The position numbers were made by a program, and so were the translations under genes. Under the pieces are notes generated by a model, which saw nothing but the letters and a program-made list of their open reading frames with translations, was not told the origin of the DNA and ran no database searches. From Faecalicatena orotica (GTDB taxonomy: Bacteria > Bacillota > Clostridia > Lachnospirales > Lachnospiraceae), in contig NZ_QGDL01000005.1 of the NCBI RefSeq assembly GCF_003149245.1, positions 62,001-126,000 on the forward strand: a stretch of 64,000 nt of DNA, in the 5' to 3' direction. Below, piece by piece: positions 45,800 through 53,162 of this stretch (positions are counted from its first letter, which is position 1; each line of letters starts with the position of its first letter).

Positions 45800-46651
45800 A
45801 TGCCATTAGTGACAACAAAGGAATTATTACTGGATGCGCAGGCAAATGGATATGCTGTCGGCGCATTCAATGTAGAGAATATGGAAATGGTGCAGGCGGT
45901 GGCAGCGGCGGCAGAGGAACTTAGATCTCCGGTCATCATGCAGACCACGCCTTCCACGGTCAGGTATGCCGGTCTGGATTATTTTTATGCAAATGTCAGG
46001 GCAGCGGCAGAGAAGGCAGGCGTCCCCATTGTCATGCATCTGGATCACGGCAGCAGCTATGAACTCGCCATGCAGGCATATCGAACCGGATATACTTCGA
46101 TCATGATAGACGGGTCACACGGAAATTTTGAGGAAAATATAGAGGTCAGCAGGGCCGTGGCCAATGCCTGTCATCCGTCAGGAATCCCGGTGGAAGCGGA
46201 ACTGGGAAAAGTCGGCGGAAAAGAAGATGATTTGGAGGCAGGGGAGGGGAATCCGTATACAGACCCAGATGAAGCGGCGCGTTTTGTAGAATTGACAAAA
46301 GTAGATTCACTGGCAGTTGCAATCGGGACGGCACACGGAGTTTACAAAGGAATTCCGAAGCTGGATGTGGAGCGGCTTTCCGAGATCAGACAGGCTGTTT
46401 CCATTCCATTGGTCCTCCACGGGACATCCGGGGTTCCGGATGAAACGGTGCAGGAGTGTATCAGAAGGGGAATCTGCAAAGTGAATTATGCCACGGATCT
46501 GCGGATTGCATTTACAAAGGGCGTACGGTCCGTGTTCGATACTGACCCGGATACGATTGATCCCAAAAAATATAATGCGGCAGGCAGGGAACAGGTTAAG
46601 CAGTATGTAATGGAGAAAATAAAAGTCTGCATGAGCCAAAACAGGGCGTAA
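45800..46651 (+). CDS. gatY: Tagatose-1,6-bisphosphate aldolase, class II
   Basis: A 283-residue zinc aldolase of the GatY/KbaY group, splitting tagatose-1,6-bisphosphate into DHAP and glyceraldehyde-3-phosphate. Motifs: HLDHGSSYE, EAELGKVGGKEDD, AIGTAHGVYKG and HGTSGVPDE. No GatZ-like chaperone subunit is encoded here, so it may work alone as many Gram-positive enzymes do. It is the last gene of the operon, ending at a terminator. Confidence 0.92.
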   Translation: MPLVTTKELLLDAQANGYAVGAFNVENMEMVQAVAAAAEELRSPVIMQTTPSTVRYAGLDYFYANVRAAAEKAGVPIVMHLDHGSSYELAMQAYRTGYTSIMIDGSHGNFEENIEVSRAVANACHPSGIPVEAELGKVGGKEDDLEAGEGNPYTDPDEAARFVELTKVDSLAVAIGTAHGVYKGIPKLDVERLSEIRQAVSIPLVLHGTSGVPDETVQECIRRGICKVNYATDLRIAFTKGVRSVFDTDPDTIDPKKYNAAGREQVKQYVMEKIKVCMSQNRA

Positions 46652-46655
46652 TGCC

Positions 46656-46694
46656 AGCAGCAGTAGGTTATCACTGGATAACTTTACTGCTGCT
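46656..46694 (+). terminator. Terminator of the gat operon
   Basis: AGCAGCAGTA pairs with TACTGCTGCT, with an inner GTTATC/GATAAC stem, followed by TTTTTTC. Confidence 0.85.
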
Positions 46695-46772
46695 TTTTTC
46701 TTTCATCTTTTCTTTTTACATAAATAATGGTAAGATAATATTCACAGGCAATGGCATAGTGGGAGGGCAGGT

Positions 46773-49013
46773 ATGGAAGGGAAAAATTCAAAATGGCTCA
46801 TACCGGGGACTGCGTTTGTTATTATTATTTTAGTGATTATATGGCTGGGGCGTGACTTTGTCTCGGGCACCCAAAAGGATGTGGACGAACAGAACCGGCA
46901 GTATCTGACTGAACTGGCAATCCAGAGTGCCCAGGCAATTAAGAATACAGTCAGCATGCAGTTGGAAAATATCGAGTCCATTGCGAATATTATTGGCAAT
47001 CAGGATGAATTCAGTATGGATTACACGATGAGTGTATTGGATGCAGAGTTCCACAGCAGCAACTTTAAGAGGCTTGCCTATATCCCGCCGGATGGATATG
47101 CTGTTTCGACAGACAGTGAAGTATTCAGCGTACAGGACAGGGAGTATTATCATAAAGCCCTGAATGGAGAAAGCAATGTTTCTGATGTGATTGTTGATAA
47201 GATCGGGGGAGGGTATATTAATGTCTATGCGGTGCCGCTCTATCATGCAGAGAAATTAACCGGGGTGATTATAGCAACAAACGAGACGGACTTATTCTCA
47301 GAGATTCTTAATTTCCGTACTTTTTATGGAGAGGGGTATTCCTATATCATACAGAAAGACGGAACACCAGTAGTATTTAGTGCAGGAAAAGCGGATTTCC
47401 GCCAATTTGATAATTTGTTTGCGGAGCTTGACAAAAGCGGGGTGGAAGAATCTGAGATCGCCCAGATGAAACAGGATATGGAACAGAACGATGACGGCAT
47501 TATAGAGTATAGTATGGATGATGTTCCGACAGTAGGGGCCTACAGAAAGATCGGTATTAACGACTGGTATGTTGTAACTGTTGTGCCAAGGGCATCGGTC
47601 TATGAGAATACGGATCGTATCGTCGTACGAAACCGCCAGATGGCGATGATTACTACAGTGCTTCTCACGGCGCTGTGCGTGCTGATTGTATTGCAGAATT
47701 ATAAAAGTGATAAGAAACTCTCTTATCTGGCATATGTGGATTCATTTACCGGGGGCAATAACCTGAACAGATTCAAGATGCTTGCAGCCAGAAGAATCGA
47801 AAAGGGAGTTGATTCCCTGTATATGGTCTGGGTGGATATCGATAATTTTAAATTAATTAATGATATGTATGGATATCAGGAAGGAGATGCCATCCTGCTC
47901 GATATGAACAGGATGATATCGGAGATCATATCAACGGATGATATATACGGGCGTATGAGTAATGACAATTTTCTGTGTCTGGTATGCTGTAAAGATGATG
48001 AAGAGGTAAGGAACAGAGATGCATGTTTCCGGGAGCGTTTCCGGGAGCAGCAGAATAACCGTGGAAAACGATATAATGTTATATTTACGACAGGTGTTTA
48101 CAAGATTACGCCGGATGAGACTGATATCGGGAAAATCATCGACCGTACAACAATGGCCCACCGCAGGGCAAAGCAGATGAACAGCGAATGTAAGATATGC
48201 TTCTACAATGATACTATGAGAGAAGAAGCTGTGCGTATCAAGGATATAGAGGACGTTATGCACGGAGCCCTCAGTAGAAAAGAGTTTCAGGTTTACCTGC
48301 AGCCAAAGTGCAATATGAATACCGGAGCCATTGAAGGTGCAGAGGCGCTTGTGCGCTGGATGAGGGACGGCAGGGTGATGTACCCGTCGGATTTTATCCC
48401 GGTGTTTGAAAGAAACGGATTCATTGTGAATCTGGATCTGTATACACTGGAAGAGGTATGCCGAATGCAGAGATACTGGCTGGATATGGGATTCAATCCA
48501 CCTGCTGTTTCCGTGAACCAGTCAAAACCTCTGGTTTACGGGAAAGATTATGTACAGAAAGTACTTAATATTGTCCGCAGATACGACCTGCCGCCGAATC
48601 TGATTGAAATTGAACTGCTGGAAAGCCTGATACATGACAATATCGATGCATTGCAGAAGATAACAGAAGAACTCGGGCAGAACGGGATACTTGTTTGTAT
48701 TGATGATTTTGGCAGTGGCTATTCATCGCTGAACCTGATCAAGGATATTTGTGCAGATGTGCTGAAGATAGACAGGGCATTTTTAAATAATGCAGAGACC
48801 AACCAGCGTGCATGGATTGTTCTAAAGAATGTGGTCGAGCTGGCGAAGGGGCTTAACATGTCAGTTGTAGTCGAAGGTGTGGAGACGGAAAATCAGGCAG
48901 CGCTTCTGAAAGAGGTAGGGTGTACCACGGCGCAGGGGTATCTGTATGCTAAACCGATGCCTGTTTCCGAATATGAGAAGCGGATAAAGAATAATAGAGA
49001 GCAAAACGAATAG
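46773..49013 (+). CDS. CACHE-GGDEF-EAL cyclic-di-GMP protein
   Basis: A 746-residue membrane signalling protein. Helix 1 (about 9-26) and helix 2 (about 288-308) flank an extracellular dCACHE sensor. The GGDEF domain (about 330-470) is degenerate, since the site reads MSNDNF in place of GGDEF, so it likely makes no c-di-GMP. The EAL domain (about 490-740) keeps GAEALVRW, SVNQS, IEIELLES, IDDFGSGYSSL, LKID and VVEGVE, so phosphodiesterase activity is expected. GGGAGGGC precedes the ATG. It appears monocistronic. Confidence 0.9.
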   Translation: MEGKNSKWLIPGTAFVIIILVIIWLGRDFVSGTQKDVDEQNRQYLTELAIQSAQAIKNTVSMQLENIESIANIIGNQDEFSMDYTMSVLDAEFHSSNFKRLAYIPPDGYAVSTDSEVFSVQDREYYHKALNGESNVSDVIVDKIGGGYINVYAVPLYHAEKLTGVIIATNETDLFSEILNFRTFYGEGYSYIIQKDGTPVVFSAGKADFRQFDNLFAELDKSGVEESEIAQMKQDMEQNDDGIIEYSMDDVPTVGAYRKIGINDWYVVTVVPRASVYENTDRIVVRNRQMAMITTVLLTALCVLIVLQNYKSDKKLSYLAYVDSFTGGNNLNRFKMLAARRIEKGVDSLYMVWVDIDNFKLINDMYGYQEGDAILLDMNRMISEIISTDDIYGRMSNDNFLCLVCCKDDEEVRNRDACFRERFREQQNNRGKRYNVIFTTGVYKITPDETDIGKIIDRTTMAHRRAKQMNSECKICFYNDTMREEAVRIKDIEDVMHGALSRKEFQVYLQPKCNMNTGAIEGAEALVRWMRDGRVMYPSDFIPVFERNGFIVNLDLYTLEEVCRMQRYWLDMGFNPPAVSVNQSKPLVYGKDYVQKVLNIVRRYDLPPNLIEIELLESLIHDNIDALQKITEELGQNGILVCIDDFGSGYSSLNLIKDICADVLKIDRAFLNNAETNQRAWIVLKNVVELAKGLNMSVVVEGVETENQAALLKEVGCTTAQGYLYAKPMPVSEYEKRIKNNREQNE

Positions 49014-49044
49014 ATTGATAAAAAACGAACGGAGGAGCCCATCG

Positions 49045-49794
49045 TCATAGCTCCTCCATTTTTTTCATGATCATGTCATAAAATATCTGCTGAGTTTCAC
49101 TTTTTTCTCCCTGCGGGCGGATTAGTGTCTCCAGAATCAAACCGTCCTTCAGCAGAACGGTCTTGCTGCTGTAGCTTGCAAGCTTAGGATCGTGTGTCAC
49201 AAGGATAATCGTTTTCCCCATATCCTCATTAATCTCCTCCAGTGCGTGAATAACGATTTCACCGGACTGGCTGTCGAGATTGCCGGTAGGCTCATCAGCC
49301 AGAATGATATCCGGGTTATTAATCAGCGCCCGGCAGATTGCTGCCCGCTGCTTTTCCCCGCCGGACAGCTCACCGGGATATTTCCCGGCCAGATGCAGGA
49401 TATCGAAATGTTCTGCCAATTCTTCCATCCGCGCCTGCATGGTCTTTGTGTCCTTTTTATCCAGAATCATAGGAAGCTTGATGTTCTGTGCAACGGTCAG
49501 ACAATCCATCAGCCGGGCGTCCTGATGCACATAACCGATCTGGCGGCGCCGGATATCAGCGAGTTGGGAATCCCATAAATCTTCCGAATCCTCACCCCGG
49601 AAATAAACCTTTCCATCCGTAGGCCTGTCCACCAGCCCCAGAACCTTCAGAAAAGTACTCTTTCCCCCGCCGGAACGCCCCATAATCGTAATAAACTCCC
49701 CTCCACCCGCAGAGAAGCTGATTCCCTTCAAAACTTCTATCTTACCGTCATTGTAATCTCTTTCCAGATCCTTAACCTCAATAATAGTCTCCAT
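49045..49794 (-). CDS. ABC ATPase, MacB/LolD type, without permease
   Basis: A 249-residue ATPase with Walker [10 protein letters not shown], signature LSGGEKQR and Walker [13 protein letters not shown], matching the MacB/LolD/FtsE class that works with FtsX-like permeases in export of peptides or lipids. ATG 49794 has GGAGGC upstream. No permease gene lies next to it in this window, so it may be an orphan or serve a distant partner. A region of about 190 bases without a gene separates it from the ferredoxin gene. Confidence 0.88.
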   Translation of the reverse strand: METIIEVKDLERDYNDGKIEVLKGISFSAGGGEFITIMGRSGGGKSTFLKVLGLVDRPTDGKVYFRGEDSEDLWDSQLADIRRRQIGYVHQDARLMDCLTVAQNIKLPMILDKKDTKTMQARMEELAEHFDILHLAGKYPGELSGGEKQRAAICRALINNPDIILADEPTGNLDSQSGEIVIHALEEINEDMGKTIILVTHDPKLASYSSKTVLLKDGLILETLIRPQGEKSETQQIFYDMIMKKMEEL

Positions 49795-49986
49795 ACCTGC
49801 CTCCGGTCCGTTTCCTGAATTTAAACAGAAAACATATACTGAAATAACTATAACACGTTTACAGGTCAAACTTCAAGAAAATCGAAAACCAGAGAGCGCT
49901 TTGGGTTCGTGGGAGGATGTGGACGCCGATGGCAACGCAAGTCCAGAATCCGGCGGGGCAGTCTCTGTTGGCTTAAAGTCCATTAA

Positions 49987-50175
49987 TTAGTCCTTAATTG
50001 CTATGACGCTTACGGGACATCCGTCTGCTGCTTCTTTTGCCCCTTCTTCGGTATCTGAATTGACTTCACTGATTACCTCGGCGAGTCCGTCGTCTGCCAT
50101 ACTGAATACTTCCGGGCATGTTCCGGCGCAGAGTCCGCATCCGATACATCCATCTCTGTCAATGATTGCTTTCAT
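49987..50175 (-). CDS. [4Fe-4S] ferredoxin, 62 aa
   Basis: A single-cluster ferredoxin of Clostridia/Thermotoga type. The first three Cys are in CIGCGLCAGTC, and the fourth is in DGCPVSVI. It carries electrons at low potential in the cytoplasm. GGGAG lies before the ATG. It is downstream of the minus-strand 58-aa peptide gene, from which a terminator separates it. Confidence 0.93.
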   Translation of the reverse strand: MKAIIDRDGCIGCGLCAGTCPEVFSMADDGLAEVISEVNSDTEEGAKEAADGCPVSVIAIKD

Positions 50176-50363
50176 GTAATAGTTCTCCCTTCAAAATGAT
50201 ACACGGCACTTCTGTATATAAAACGAAATAGTATACAGTTAAATTGCGTGTTCAGATATAGTATACCCAGTATATGGAAAGTTATAAAAAGGAATGAAAG
50301 GAGTATAAGCCTGTATATAGAAAAACGTTAACATTTTCAGGAAACCCGTAAGCAGTAACGCAA

Positions 50364-50400
50364 AAACAGCAGGTTCCTGATTCGGGGAATCCTGCTGTTT
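50364..50400 (-). terminator. Terminator copy 1 of the peptide gene pair
   Basis: AAACAGCAGG pairs with CCTGCTGTTT around a loop holding TTCCTGATTC. A T-run (AAAAA at 50362-50366 on the + strand) follows on the minus strand. It closely resembles the terminator at 51608-51645. Confidence 0.8.
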
Positions 50401-50432
50401 TATCCATTTAAATGTTTCTTATTCATTTCTTA

Positions 50433-50609
50433 TTATCGTCTGGTACGGTCGGGAATGTAGATGTGTCCGTTTAATGCGGAAAGGCCTCCGAGGATGCACT
50501 CCTGATTGTCTAAGATATATTTGACAAAACGTTCTTTTAAAGAAGGTTTCTTTTTATAGTTTACGGAAGCATTTTCCCTAGTCATTGCTGCTGTACATGT
50601 ATTGCTCAT
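50433..50609 (-). CDS. Small peptide, 58 aa, paralogue 1
   Basis: An unrecognised 58-residue protein beginning MSNTC and ending GHIYIPDRTRR. AAAGGAGA lies seven bases before the ATG and a terminator follows. It aligns over its full length with the 58-residue protein at 51697-51873, sharing about 32 positions, including MSNTC, SVNY, ER near the middle, GL and LNGxIYIPxR at the end. A GG pair (residues 41-42) precedes the conserved tail, reminiscent of a double-glycine leader. It is divergent from the ferredoxin-nitroreductase gene. Secretion, signalling or a structural role are open; no maturation enzyme is seen nearby. Confidence 0.75.
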   Translation of the reverse strand: MSNTCTAAMTRENASVNYKKKPSLKERFVKYILDNQECILGGLSALNGHIYIPDRTRR

Positions 50610-50681
50610 GATATAATCTCCTTTCGATCTTTTAGAATTCTTGATTACAGTAATTATATTATCACATGCATTTTTCGGTTA

Positions 50682-50721
50682 TTAGATAAGTTTTTGACTT
50701 TTTATTAGGGCGGAATTGACA
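50682..50721. promoter_or_regulatory. Upstream element copy 1 with TTGAC direct repeats
   Basis: The block TTAGATAAG (50682-50690), then TTGACT (50694-50699) and TTTTTATTA, then TTGACA (50716-50721). The same block with the same 22-base repeat period occurs at 51945-51984. It lies between peptide gene 1 and the nitroreductase gene, so it may serve both. On the minus strand a TATAAT-like -10 lies about 23 bases further on. Confidence 0.6.
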
Positions 50722-50801
50722 TAGAAGTTACTGCTCTGGATTGAGAATGGCGGAAATAAGGATATGGTGGTATAATATGGAAAAAAAGAGGGGGTGCGGC
50801 T

Positions 50802-51593
50802 ATGGTTAATATTGACCAGGAGTTATGTATAGGGTGCAGGGCCTGTGAGGAGGATTGTGTCGGCGATGTAATCATTGTGAAGGACGGGAAGGCAGAAGTT
50901 ACGAAACGCTGTATTGAGTGCGGACACTGTGTGGCATTGTGTCCTGTCTGTGCGGTGTCAATTCCGGAATATGATATGGATGATGTGGAAGAATATCATC
51001 CCGGGACTTTTCATGTAAACCCGGAGAATATGCTCCATGCGGTAAAGTTCAGGAGAAGTATCCGCAGATATAAGCCCGCCAAAATAGAAAAAGATAAGGC
51101 GGGGCGTATTCTGGATGCCGGCAGGTATTCTGCCACGGCTAAAAACCAACAAGGGTGTACATTTACGTTTGTCCAGGATGGGATGGATGAATTCCGGAAA
51201 CTGGTATGGGAAGTGATGCCGTCCATTGTGGAACGGTTAAAAAAAGAGGCGCCTCTGTATGGCAGGGTTTTTGGATTGTTTTATTCACAGTGGAAGGCAA
51301 ATCCACAAAAGGATAAACTGTTATTCAATGCTCCGGCATTTCTCGTGATAACATCAGACAACCAGCTGGATGGAGGGATTGCTGCGGCGAATATAGAAAA
51401 TGTAGCAGCAGCCGAGGGGGTCGGGGCCCTATATAACGGGTATATGATGCGAATTATCAGCAAAAGCCCGGAATTGAAGGAATGGCTCGGCATTGGTGAT
51501 AAACCTGTGGCGTGCTGTATGCTTCTTGGCTATCCGGCAGTTACATATTTAAGGACGGCTCCGAGGAAGAAGGGCGACATTATCTGGAAATAA
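50802..51593 (+). CDS. Ferredoxin-nitroreductase fusion protein
   Basis: A 263-residue protein with an N-terminal pair of [4Fe-4S] motifs (CIGCRACEEDC and CIECGHCVALCPVC, residues about 9-50) joined to a nitroreductase domain (about 75-262). RRSIRRYKP is the FMN-phosphate contact, and the C-terminal APRKKGDIIWK ending is typical. Such fusions use ferredoxin-delivered electrons for flavin-dependent reductions. The ribosome site is GAGGGGG. It sits between the two peptide gene units and ends at the terminator of unit 2. Confidence 0.9.
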   Translation: MVNIDQELCIGCRACEEDCVGDVIIVKDGKAEVTKRCIECGHCVALCPVCAVSIPEYDMDDVEEYHPGTFHVNPENMLHAVKFRRSIRRYKPAKIEKDKAGRILDAGRYSATAKNQQGCTFTFVQDGMDEFRKLVWEVMPSIVERLKKEAPLYGRVFGLFYSQWKANPQKDKLLFNAPAFLVITSDNQLDGGIAAANIENVAAAEGVGALYNGYMMRIISKSPELKEWLGIGDKPVACCMLLGYPAVTYLRTAPRKKGDIIWK

Positions 51594-51607
51594 AACTGGT
51601 AAATGAA

Positions 51608-51645
51608 AAACAGCAGGTTCCCTGATTGAGGAGTACCTGCTGTTT
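51608..51645. terminator. Terminator copy 2, shared with nitroreductase
   Basis: AAACAGCAGGT pairs with ACCTGCTGTTT, with A- and T-runs on both sides. It can end the + strand nitroreductase transcript and the minus-strand peptide 2 transcript. The left arm and the start of the loop match the copy at 50364-50400. Confidence 0.8.
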
Positions 51646-51696
51646 ATTCTTTCTTCTGTTTTTTGACTGCTTTTTCCCGATTCATATTCGTTCACA

Positions 51697-51873
51697 CTAT
51701 CTGTCGGAATATCTTGATGGGATATAAATACCGCCGTTCAATGATACGAGACCGGAACAGATCATTTCACTGTTTTCAGATAAGTATTTTTTAATACGTT
51801 CACGTAAAGTAGCCTTCTTCTCGTAGTTTACAGAAGTCCTTGTATTCATTGTTGCTGCACATGTGTTACTCAT
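51697..51873 (-). CDS. Small peptide, 58 aa, paralogue 2
   Basis: A 58-residue protein beginning MSNTCAATMN and ending GGIYIPSRYSDR. AAAGGAGA lies seven bases before the ATG, the same spacing as in paralogue 1. An in-frame ATG further up (51900) has no ribosome site and lies in the leader. The middle is charged and probably helical (KKATLRERIKKYLSEN); the tail is conserved. Its terminator and upstream region are copies of those of paralogue 1, so the whole unit was duplicated. It is divergent from the AraC regulator gene. Function unknown. Confidence 0.75.
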   Translation of the reverse strand: MSNTCAATMNTRTSVNYEKKATLRERIKKYLSENSEMICSGLVSLNGGIYIPSRYSDR

Positions 51874-51944
51874 ATTGCATTCTCCTTTCATTATTGACAT
51901 TTCCTTTTGACAGTTATAATGATATCATGCGTGTTTAAAGGATG

Positions 51945-51984
51945 TTAGATAAGAATTTGACTTTTTATTATGTCAAAATTGACA
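51945..51984. promoter_or_regulatory. Upstream element copy 2 with TTGAC direct repeats
   Basis: TTAGATAAG (51945-51953), TTGACT (51957-51962), TTTTTATTA, then TTGACA (51979-51984). The last hexamer also forms a TGTCAA-AT-TTGACA-like palindrome at 51971-51984. The repeat period is 22 bases, as in copy 1, about two helical turns, as AraC- or LytTR-type regulators like. TTGACA with TATGGT 17 bases later may also be the AraC gene promoter. Confidence 0.6.
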
Positions 51985-52045
51985 TTACTTGAATAGTCTG
52001 ATATGGTAGGAACATAAAAGTTTACCGGAAGGGAGGAATTAAGAA

Positions 52046-52870
52046 ATGTTATATGAACCGTTATACAGGCTGGAGAAGACAGGGATTGACATTCAGTATC
52101 ATACAAATAAGGGGAAATATGTTCCGGCTCACTGGCATGCAGCGGTGGAACTGATCTATATACTGAACGGTATTGGCAATGTAATCTTTGACGGGAAGGA
52201 TCATCCTATGGTGGCCGGAGAGTTTATGCTTGTTGACTCTAACCAGATTCATGAGATGAAGTGTGCCAAGGCATCTATGATGGTGGCTATCCAGTATTCA
52301 AAAAACCGGATGAAAAACTATGTGGAGGATATTGATGAAATGCAGATCTCATGTACAAGGGAAAATCTGGAAAAGGAGAAGCTGGAGGCATACCTTGATA
52401 TATGTAATCTATTAAAACGTCTTCCCCCGCTCTATGTTACACAGCCCCTGGGGTATTATCTCCAGAGTCAGGCAGTTGCTATGGAGGTCCTGTTTGAGGT
52501 AATCAACCATTTTGCAGAACGCAGGCAGGATTCTGCGGTTACTGAGAAAGATTCTGGTCTGGACCGTCTTGCCGAGATTACAGATTATATAGAAGAACAT
52601 TATAAAGAACAGATTCTGCTTGAAGACATTTCTTCTCATTTTTACCTGAGCCGCGAGTATTTCAGCAGATTTTTCAAAAAGAATATGGGGGTTACGTTCT
52701 CCAGATATGTGAACCAGGTCAGGCTGATGCATATTTATTATGATATCTGTAATACAGGTGATGGGATTATGGAACTGGCAGAAAAACATGGCTTCACGAA
52801 TTATAAATTGTTTAACCGGATGTTCCATGAGATATACGGATGTTCTCCGAGAGAGGTGCGGCAGAAGTAG
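52046..52870 (+). CDS. AraC-family regulator with cupin sensor
   Basis: A 274-residue regulator with an N-terminal cupin (HWHAAVELIYILNG, GDxxLVDSNQIHE) and a C-terminal double HTH (about 180-274) with LEDISSHFYLSREYFSRFFKKNMGVTFSRYVNQVR and NYKLFNRMFHEIYGCSPREVR. GGAAGGGAGG precedes the ATG. It is divergent from the second 58-aa peptide gene and is the best candidate for binding the duplicated TTGAC repeats. It could alternatively control the OpuC operon downstream. Confidence 0.9.
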   Translation: MLYEPLYRLEKTGIDIQYHTNKGKYVPAHWHAAVELIYILNGIGNVIFDGKDHPMVAGEFMLVDSNQIHEMKCAKASMMVAIQYSKNRMKNYVEDIDEMQISCTRENLEKEKLEAYLDICNLLKRLPPLYVTQPLGYYLQSQAVAMEVLFEVINHFAERRQDSAVTEKDSGLDRLAEITDYIEEHYKEQILLEDISSHFYLSREYFSRFFKKNMGVTFSRYVNQVRLMHIYYDICNTGDGIMELAEKHGFTNYKLFNRMFHEIYGCSPREVRQK

Positions 52871-53162
52871 GCTTTTGTCTGACTCCTGCCGGGCAGGTCA
52901 GAAAGCTACATTAAAGAGAATGTGGAAAAGAACATATATTCGAATATTTTCTTGCTTTCAGGAAGGAGATGTTTTATACTACACTTACAGTCTGTTGTCG
53001 ATTTATAAGATATTTGGATGAACAGACACATCATAGCGGGATTTCTGCAGATAATATTCAGAAGTGCCGTGAAGTATTTTGACAGATAAGCCTGTCATCT
53101 TATTTCATACGAGGAAAGTACATCCTATATGAAGAATTACGAAAGACAGAGGAACTGGTTGA

